From the NCBI GenBank assembly GCA_007258455.2, contig VDFB02254962.1, positions 1 through 64,000 of the forward strand: a stretch of 64,000 nt of DNA, given 5' to 3'. The position numbers and the translations under genes are program-made. The notes under the pieces are model-generated. The model saw only the letters and a list, made by a program, of their open reading frames with translations, was not told the origin of the DNA and did no database searches. Shown piece after piece: positions 57,791 through 64,000 of this stretch. The stretch comes from Sequoia sempervirens. Taxonomy: Eukaryota; Streptophyta; Pinopsida; Cupressales; Cupressaceae. The number at the start of each line of letters is the position of its first letter. Position 1 is the first letter of the stretch.

Positions 57791-58796
57791 TCCAATGTGC
57801 AAACCTTCAGCAAGTGCATGCCTTAGTAACCATAGTCCATGCTTTATTAGTTGAGACTTGATAGCATAAATACTTGGGTATACACAAGATTGTTGATGCT
57901 TCTTCTATGGAAAAGATTTCTAGTCTCTCTTTGATTCATATAATTGAATTCTTCTTCAGGAGTTAGCAGCATGTTCCTCTAATAACAAATTCTGCTTGCA
58001 AACTCCATTAAGCAGCACATGGCCTAGAGTCAAATCATGAAATGGAACTTATTCTCTTGCAAGTTCTTAAATAATAATCATCTTTAGATTAAAAAAAACT
58101 ATAATGGTAGGTTTGAACCGATGATGTCTATATGTGAGGGTTAGAATTTCTCAAATCACTGCACTCGAGCTTTCTGAGATGAATGGAGGATGATGAAGCC
58201 AATGGACAAATGATGAATGCAGATGATCTGATTCAGAGCTCAAAGATGTATCTCTAAAATTATTCAATTTCACGTTAAAAAAATTAAACATGGAAATTCA
58301 AGAGATAAAAGCAGCATGCCACACTTGCATTCAACATATTAAGCAGAAAAAGTGTTCTCCCAAGAAAGCTTCACCAGAGCCTGGACTTAATAAGCCATTA
58401 TCTACCATTCCATTCAATTGAAAATAACAGATTTTGGAGTATGTTACTAAACAGAACATTATGAGAATGAGAGGATAACTGTATATAACACAAGTGCAGC
58501 AAACGGATCATATGAAGATCACTTTTCTTCAGAGCCATGGTTCTGGTATTAAAGCTGACTGAAATCATGTGCTTATCCTACCTACCATAGAAGATGTAGG
58601 TCAGTAATATGCACATGTGCCAATGGCTTTCAAGGAAAATGACGATGATTATATTTTTGTACTAGCGGGCAAGAAACAGAGAACTGGTATATGTCTGAGA
58701 TGACATTGCCAAGCAACCTGCCATTATGATTAGAAATTAATGCCAAAGTAAAGTTACTTCCAAGCCAGATATTTTATTAAAGAGATTCAAACTTAC
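57791..58796. other. Intron sequence, unassigned
   Basis: No ORF. A GGTTTGAACC sequence near 58109 resembles a pol III B box but no full tRNA is present. Confidence 0.35.
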
Positions 58797-58903
58797 ATAT
58801 CATCTCCCAGGACACCTCCATGATTTTCTTTGTACAAATTGTAAAGGAACTTTACTCCCTCACGTTGATGTTCAAGAAGTCTACAATTGATTGAAGCAGG
58901 AAC
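58797..58903 (-). CDS. CHR9: CHR9/SWITCH2-like SNF2 helicase, upstream exon (Q motif region and DDM of Walker A)
   Basis: This 107-bp exon has acceptor TTTCTGCAG and donor GTAAGT. It encodes VPASINCRLLEHQREGVKFL, then YNLYKENHGG and VLGDD plus AT of the next Met codon. The exon at 22523 starts with the missing G, then GLGKT. The two halves reconstruct the SNF2 DDMGLGKT motif in phase, so they belong to one transcript with a 36.3-kb intron. Exons encoding the N-terminus upstream of VPAS were not recognised and probably lie beyond 64000. Confidence 0.93.
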
Positions 58904-59395
58904 CTGCAGAAACACATTCCGTCAAGTAATTTAATTCAGCTCTGATTTGTCAATCATTAATATTTTTAATGATGTGCCTACACTGATTGTTATCTGTTCA
59001 GACATGTCTTTACTATTACACCATGGCTACCAAGTCATGGTGGTTACTCTAAAGACGCCATCATATATGGCTTACTCTGAATTGAATTGAATATCATATT
59101 GATACTCAAACAAACTAGAAAAGTTTTCTGAAACATAAACAGAATCTTGATGAGAGAAAGTGGAGCAAATTTCTTGACTGGTCCTTATAAAAATTATGAT
59201 CACACATTTACGGAAAAAGTTAGTTCTGGTTTCCACTTTTACAGGCTTAAGTACACTATCCGGTTCTAGTTTTACAGGCTTGACTACACTACCCATAATG
59301 TTCATTTAGATTTCCTGGAATTCAAACATGTGGATGAATGAGCAGAGACCTTTCACCCATGATGCCATTGAAATAAAACTGTTTTAAACTACTAA
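58904..59395 (-). other. Upstream intron with a small open frame
   Basis: This should be intronic to the CHR9 gene. A minus-strand frame (59305-59072) encodes two tandem KPVKLEPD/KPVKVE repeats. No convincing splice acceptor was found, so it is not called as an exon. Confidence 0.3.
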
Positions 59396-59551
59396 CCGAT
59401 TGATCATGTCATACCTTCACTCATAATAATGAGGGAAAAAATATCTTGTTACTTTCTTGTATATGTCAATGCACCGATTGATCATGTCATACCTTCACTC
59501 ATAATAATGAGGGAAAAAATATCTTGTTACTTTCTTGTATATGTCAATGCA
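59396..59551. repeat. Perfect 78-bp tandem duplication
   Basis: Two apparently identical 78-bp units, each starting CCGATTGATCATGTCATACC and ending ATGTCAATGCA. Confidence 0.95.
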
Positions 59552-59814
59552 CAGGAAGTTTGGAAGGCTGATGGCAATATAGTATGTCCACATTTTGTTC
59601 AAAACAAAGCATTTGATTGTATTCCACTGAGAAGTGTTAAGACTGTTAATTAAATCAAATTTCCTTTATTGAAATTAAATCATTAGAGTAAAAAGATATG
59701 AATATTACAAATGCAACCATCTATTAAATCAAAATTAAATTTTGCTTTATTTTTTCTGATGAGATCAAGGCTAAAACCAAATTCTTCCAGACATAGACAA
59801 ATCATTATATATAT

Positions 59815-60305
59815 ACATAGAGTTGCAAATCTTGAATTATATATATTATAGAAAGCTGTAAATCTAGAATTATAATTATATATATATATAAAATTCAAGA
59901 TTATATATACAGAGTTATAAATCTTGAATTATATATATAGGGTTGTAAATCTTGAATTTTATATAATCCAAGATTTACAGCTATATATATACGTATGTCA
60001 AATAAATTCGAGATTAAATTTGAAAGCTTCTGGATTTGACAGCATGAATAATTTTTCCATCAACATTTTGGATCATACTCTATGATTCTTTCTCTTCTCC
60101 AGCTCACTTTTCCTGATGATGGATCATAGAGTATGATCTGAAACGTTGATGAAAATATTGTTCATGCAGTCAAATCCAAAAGCTTTCTAATTTAATAGTA
60201 TGGACTGTGGAGATTTAATGTCTTTAAATTCGAGATTTACAACCCTGAATTTATATAATTTATATATATAAATTCAGGGTTGTAAATCATGAATTTATTT
60301 GAAGC
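59815..60305. repeat. Foldback/MITE-like cluster of AT-rich inverted repeats
   Basis: One inverted repeat has arms of about 65 bp (60025-60087 and 60120-60190: AAAGCTT-TGGATTTGAC and GGATCATACTCTATGAT and their complements). A second palindrome is at 60225-60297 (ATTTACAACCCTGAATTTAT and its complement). The 59815-59990 part has repeated TTGTAAATCTTGAATT words. Confidence 0.75.
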
Positions 60306-60324
60306 TATCTGTTCAGAGTCAGGT

Positions 60325-60579
60325 TCATATACAGGTGCAGCCAAAAAAACGGGATTGGGTTTGTTTTGGGTATGTTCATAAAAATGGGAATTAAGTTCAA
60401 AGTACTACATAGCGTATAATAAACAAAACCATCATAAGAATTAAAAATAATACTTCAATGTCAACTTGTCATACTTGAATGTATGATCGAAATTCACTGT
60501 TCAATATTAAAACAATAAAATTGGCAATCAACATCGTATGATCTTCATTAGGAGTATCACCATCATCATTGGCATTAGA
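60325..60579 (+). repeat. Interspersed repeat, copy 2
   Basis: Related to 18870-19155 in the same orientation. It is cut at TTGGCATTAGA (60579), where the LTR-like segment starting at 60580 begins, whereas copy 1 continues. Confidence 0.65.
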
Positions 60580-62048
60580 TGTAACAACCCACACAAATTT
60601 ATACCAAATTCTTCTTGCAGATTTTCAATATTTCTTGCTCAATTATTTTGACAAACGGTTTATAATTTATATCAACTGCCTTACAGAGTTTCCTTTGCAT
60701 AGAGAAAATTAACAGGACAACAATATTCCAAACATTTTCCAGAATTTTTCTAAATGCTGATATAGCAACAGACAGTCTTAACAGTACACAAATCCTAAAG
60801 TGAACACTCAGAAAATTAATAGATATTTTTTTCCTAACCTGAAGCAGCTCCCAGAAACTGTACAGCAAGCCAATTTATAAAACAACAGGAGTAAACATTG
60901 TACAGCTGGCATCAATGATGGTACAGCTGCATTATCATCCTGTACGACCCAGCTAGGAAGGTACAGTGGCTCACTTTAAAGAGGAATAAATTAAATAGTC
61001 ACTATTAACTGTGTTTTGACCACCTGCAACTCCCCTTTGATTTGTACAGTGCCTAACAAAGTATGGACTCCTTTGAAAATTGTAGGGCTTGATCAGACTT
61101 CGTACGGCAATCGAATTAATGGTACAGCCTGCTAAAGATGATGCTGGAAATTGCCCACATGAATAATGATTTAATTTGCAGCCTCCATTTGAGTTTCATA
61201 TGACACTTCAAAGTTATAAAATATCTTTGCTGAAACACACAACTCTTCCAAACCACATGTATGGAATAGGTACGGCATCTCCAGATAGGTGAAAATCACA
61301 TGATTCATTCACTTGGAATTTACCTACAAACTTCAAGTCATCGAACCTCCTTCAGAAACTTGCACGGCTCCAGAAAATTAACAATTTTTTCTTTTTTTTA
61401 ATTTTCAATATGTACAGCCTCTTTGCCTGTAAGGTACAACCTGCTGATCATAGATATAGAACCAAACAATCTAACCCCTGTAACTTCTGAAATATTAGCA
61501 CCATTAAATCCCTTAGAAAAAACCAAAAAATTAAGTTCCAGTACAGTCTCTGTGTGAAACTGTTAGAATCACCCAAGAAAGATCTTCCACCTTCAAAGAT
61601 GATATTTCTGATATACTCTTGATTATGGATATATTTCTGATATACTGTTTGCTGTGCTGGATTGCACAAGTTCCTTTTTCCACCTGCTGTGCTTTTGTGT
61701 CTTCCTCCTATTCACCGAAGTGAGTCTTCCTAAGGATCGATGGTCTCCTTTCTTTCAAATGACCCGCTCTTATACTTCCCACCGCGGATGGACATGCCTC
61801 TTCATATCATGTATTCCTTTAAAAGACATGTCTTTTACCTTGACTAATCGCTGCCTTCCTTAGGATAATTAATTGCATTAATATTATCCTTGCTTAATCG
61901 CTGTGTCTTCATAAGTTCCCTGCATGATGATTGTTTATCTTTTAATATTCATTCAATTGACTTCATGTTTGGTGCGGATTGACTTGCACTTGAGTGATTG
62001 GATTCCTCATGACCCAGTGATCTGGTTTATTTTTGCGGGGGCATGACA
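60580..62048 (-). repeat. Solo LTR-like segment of the TGTCATGCCCC type
   Basis: The minus strand reads TGTCATGCCCCCGC from 62048 and ends GGGTTGTTACA at 60580, the same terminal style as the LTRs at 62128 and 25169. The immediate flanks (TTAGA and ATATA) do not match, so it is either old or recombined. No coding region; it contains several GTACAG/TGTACAG words. Confidence 0.55.
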
Positions 62049-62127
62049 ATATATATCAAACGTGTCTCAAAACATACATAATCAAGTTTCATAAAAAATT
62101 ATCTGTCATTATCAACATCATATCCAC

Positions 62128-63043
62128 TGTAATGCACCCAAACAAAATGCACAGCAATGGCAAGATATCGAATGACCAAAAACTTCAATTTATTCAACCA
62201 GCACAGAAAGATAGTGCCCAGAGTAGGCTAATTTTGAATCTCAGACATATACAGCAACAACAAGATAGTTCACCACTGGAATTCTCAATCTAACATTCAC
62301 AGGTTTCAGATAACAATGAATCTGCAATTATCAATACAGGCACTCACTGGAATTTACAGTGTTAATAACTCTGCATACATTGATAAGTCTCAGGATTACC
62401 AGTGCGAACTAGAAGAAATGGTTTACACAGCGTGCCAAATCCACACACAAATCTGAAGATATAATTCACAGACTTAGCGCACTTAGGATCTGATGGTGCA
62501 GGTGACAGGACTCAATCTGGTGACAACAGTGGAGGTACGAAATTCGTCCCAATGCAGATCCAATATGATGACAGTAACTATAATCACCAGATTACATTGC
62601 ATCTGCTCCCAGGAAATGACGGAAGCGAGATAATAATGGCACTCAAAAATCACAGCTGGAATATATTAGATCAGATATTGCTAGGAATCACGAGCTCACA
62701 GGCAGAGGGTTTCGTCTCTCCTAGAGGCACTGGCAGGGGATTTCGTTCCTGTCAGTGCAGAAGGGTCTTCTTCTCCATCATGATAATCTTCCCAGTCCAT
62801 CAAACCCATATATATATATGCAAGCTAACAAGCCACCAACAGGTCGGCCAAACAATATGAAATTCCAAAATTAATTTAGCGCCTCCTCAAATTGAGTTGG
62901 CTAGAGATAGTTGTGTATAAATTTAAATATTATTATTTAATGAATTAAATTTATATTATTATTTAATAGTTTATTATATTATTTAATACTATTAAAAATA
63001 TTTTAAATTGTCTCCCACCAACAACCACATCGGGGACATGACA
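62128..63043 (-). repeat. 3' LTR of the 62-64 kb element
   Basis: Minus strand TGTCATGTCCCCGATG...GGTGCATTACA, 916 bp. It begins with the same 12 bases as the Gypsy LTR at 25169 and has a similar AT-rich ATTTAATAATA tract. Confidence 0.88.
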
Positions 63044-63071
63044 GTCCTCCCATCTCGAAAATTGCTTGTCC

Positions 63072-63899
63072 TCAAGCAATTTGCACTTGTATACCAAGAT
63101 CCCATATCAATCTCAAAGTCACTGCTCCGCCATTCTGTTGGGCTACTTTGATGTAACCATTGCTAGCATCATTGCCCTTCTGCAGCATCTTGTGAGGTAC
63201 TTCGTCAATCATGCAAATCTTGATGTCCTCATATTCTTCCAGCATGCTCTGTTGGAGAATACTGCTATTCATCCTTGAGACAAGATAAACATCTCTCATC
63301 CAAACTCCATCAACAATCTGATCAATCTTCAAACCAAGGACTGTGAATGTTTCTTGGTAAACCTTTATGAAGCTTTCTTCTCTTATTTCAGTTATAACCT
63401 CCATCATCTCAATGTCATTAGTACTCTCATGATAAATTTGCAATTTCTCCTCATGAGGGTCAATCTCAAAGGCATCATTCTTCACAATAGTGTGATTAAC
63501 AACATCATCACATGGTTCATTTACTTCCATACCTGAAGTTTGATTGGTTGCTTCATCAATGTTTTGTTGGTACTCACCATCATTAGATATCAACAAGCAA
63601 TCTTCGTCTTTGACTTGCTTATGGGGTTCCTCCTTAATAATTTCTGTATCACTTTCTTCTTTCCTCTTTTGCCTGATGTAGTTGTAAAGTCCTCTTTTGT
63701 CTGGGTTTCTATATTCAAGACAATGTAGATAATGATCGAAGGGAAGTACAGCTTTGATCTTATCAGGCATTCCTTGATATCGGTTGAAGATCTTGGTGGC
63801 TTCATTCGAATACCTTTCCTAATCCTTATGTATCTTCAATATTAGCTCCTGAAGGGGATCTATGTCTTCTTCCTTGAGGAATTTAGCTCGCGACTTCAT
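63072..63899 (-). CDS. Single ORF of the non-autonomous LTR element (unknown, gag-position)
   Basis: ATG 63899 lies about 40 bases after the primer-binding site. The frame runs 275 codons to a TGA at 63072 within the polypurine module, interrupted by one TAG at 63821-63819 (codon 27). The product starts MKSRAKFLKEEDIDPLQEL. It contains KIKAVLPFDHYLHCLEYRN and is acidic in the middle. There is no zinc knuckle, protease or RT. By position it should be a gag-like protein, but I do not recognise the family. Confidence 0.65.
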
Positions 63900-63940
63900 G
63901 TTTCCTCTGCAAAATCGTCCCGCAAGCTGGCAGGACCACT

Positions 63941-63952
63941 GCTCTGATACCA
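63941..63952 (-). promoter_or_regulatory. Primer-binding site of the 62-64 kb element
   Basis: Minus strand TGGTATCAGAGC, initiator tRNA-Met type, one base from the LTR end. Confidence 0.93.
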
Positions 63953-64000
63953 CTGTAATGCACCCAAACAAAATGCACTGCAATGGCAAGATATCAGATG

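Larger units (their letters stand above)
22524..58796 (-). other. CHR9: 36.3-kb intron of the CHR9-like gene
   Basis: Bounded by donor GTAAGT (58796-58791) and acceptor GATAG (22528-22524), phase 2. It contains the composite insertion 24224-49235 (C/D with nested Gypsy, B and 46181-48872), plus the Penelope-like remnant, an LTR-like segment, a hAT-like element and a 5S-like fragment. Positions 22524-24218 have no recognised gene; a tRNA-like B box (GGTTTAAATCC, near 23161) hints at an old SINE. Confidence 0.85.
62128..64000 (-). mobile_element. Non-autonomous LTR retrotransposon, truncated by the window end
   Basis: The 3' LTR (62128-63043) and the first 47 bases of the 5' LTR (63954-64000) share TGTAATGCACCCAAACAAAA at their plus-strand starts. 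The minus-strand primer-binding site TGGTATCAGAGC lies at 63952-63941. The polypurine module with the TGCTTGAGGACAAGCA hairpin (63078-63063) precedes the 3' LTR. The internal region is only 910 bp. The flank at 62123-62127 is TCCAC; the partner duplication is outside the window. Confidence 0.88.

Noticed and set aside
58080..58150. Possible tRNA gene at a GGTTTGAACC motif.
   Set aside because: No cloverleaf or A box could be formed around it by eye.
60580..62048. Complete LTR insertion with target duplication.
   Set aside because: Flanking five-base words TTAGA and ATATA do not match, so only an LTR-like segment is claimed.

Overview
This window is plant nuclear DNA, most likely from a conifer or another gymnosperm; that assignment is an inference. 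One conserved host gene is spread over tens of kilobases by giant introns filled with nested transposable elements. These include LTR retrotransposons, a GIY-YIG Penelope-like element, LINE and hAT remnants, and AT-rich intergenic-type sequence.

Host gene: a SNF2-family helicase closest to plant CHR9/SWITCH2 (ERCC6L2-like) lies on the minus strand. Six exons are visible: 58903-58797, 22523-21578, 21487-21240, 13874-13748, 13658-13383 and 13204-12857. The intron between the first two is about 36.3 kb and is proven by matching splice phase within the DDMGLGKT motif. The 5' exons, and possibly a C-terminal exon, lie outside the window or are not recognised.

Regions. (1) 1-10954: a minus-strand Ty1/Copia element (5' LTR 10444-10954) split inside RNase H by a 6140-bp insertion, 'element A' (507-6646, TSD ATATT). 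(2) 11.1-12.6 kb: hAT transposase and LINE reverse-transcriptase remnants. (3) 12.8-22.5 kb: five CHR9 exons, with a solo LTR (15289-18167, TSD TGGTG) in the 7.4-kb intron. (4) 24224-49235: one large composite insertion, 'element C/D', in the 36-kb intron (TSD TATAG). It landed in the centre of a palindrome. It was itself interrupted by a Ty3/Gypsy element (25169-32693, TSD GTTAA), by 'element B' (35516-41584, TSD CRGTG) and by a non-autonomous Gypsy-like element (46181-48872, TSD ATTGT). (5) 49.2-58.8 kb: tandem repeats, a Penelope-like remnant, an LTR-like segment, a GGGGAC-rich hAT-like element and a 5S rRNA-like fragment. (6) 58.9-64 kb: tandem and foldback repeats, an LTR-like segment and a second non-autonomous LTR element running off the window.

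Most interesting: elements A, B and C/D are three diverged members of one family that I do not recognise. Each encodes a roughly 1000-1150-codon protein with no visible reverse transcriptase, integrase or protease. Each has TGTT...AACA ends and a 5-bp target duplication like an LTR retrotransposon, yet I cannot see matching LTRs at the two ends. Each has a splice acceptor just before the start codon, a different array of hairpins or short tandem repeats upstream of the gene, and a TATA-bearing, LTR-like module 0.8-0.9 kb from the 3' end. All three coding regions are decayed.
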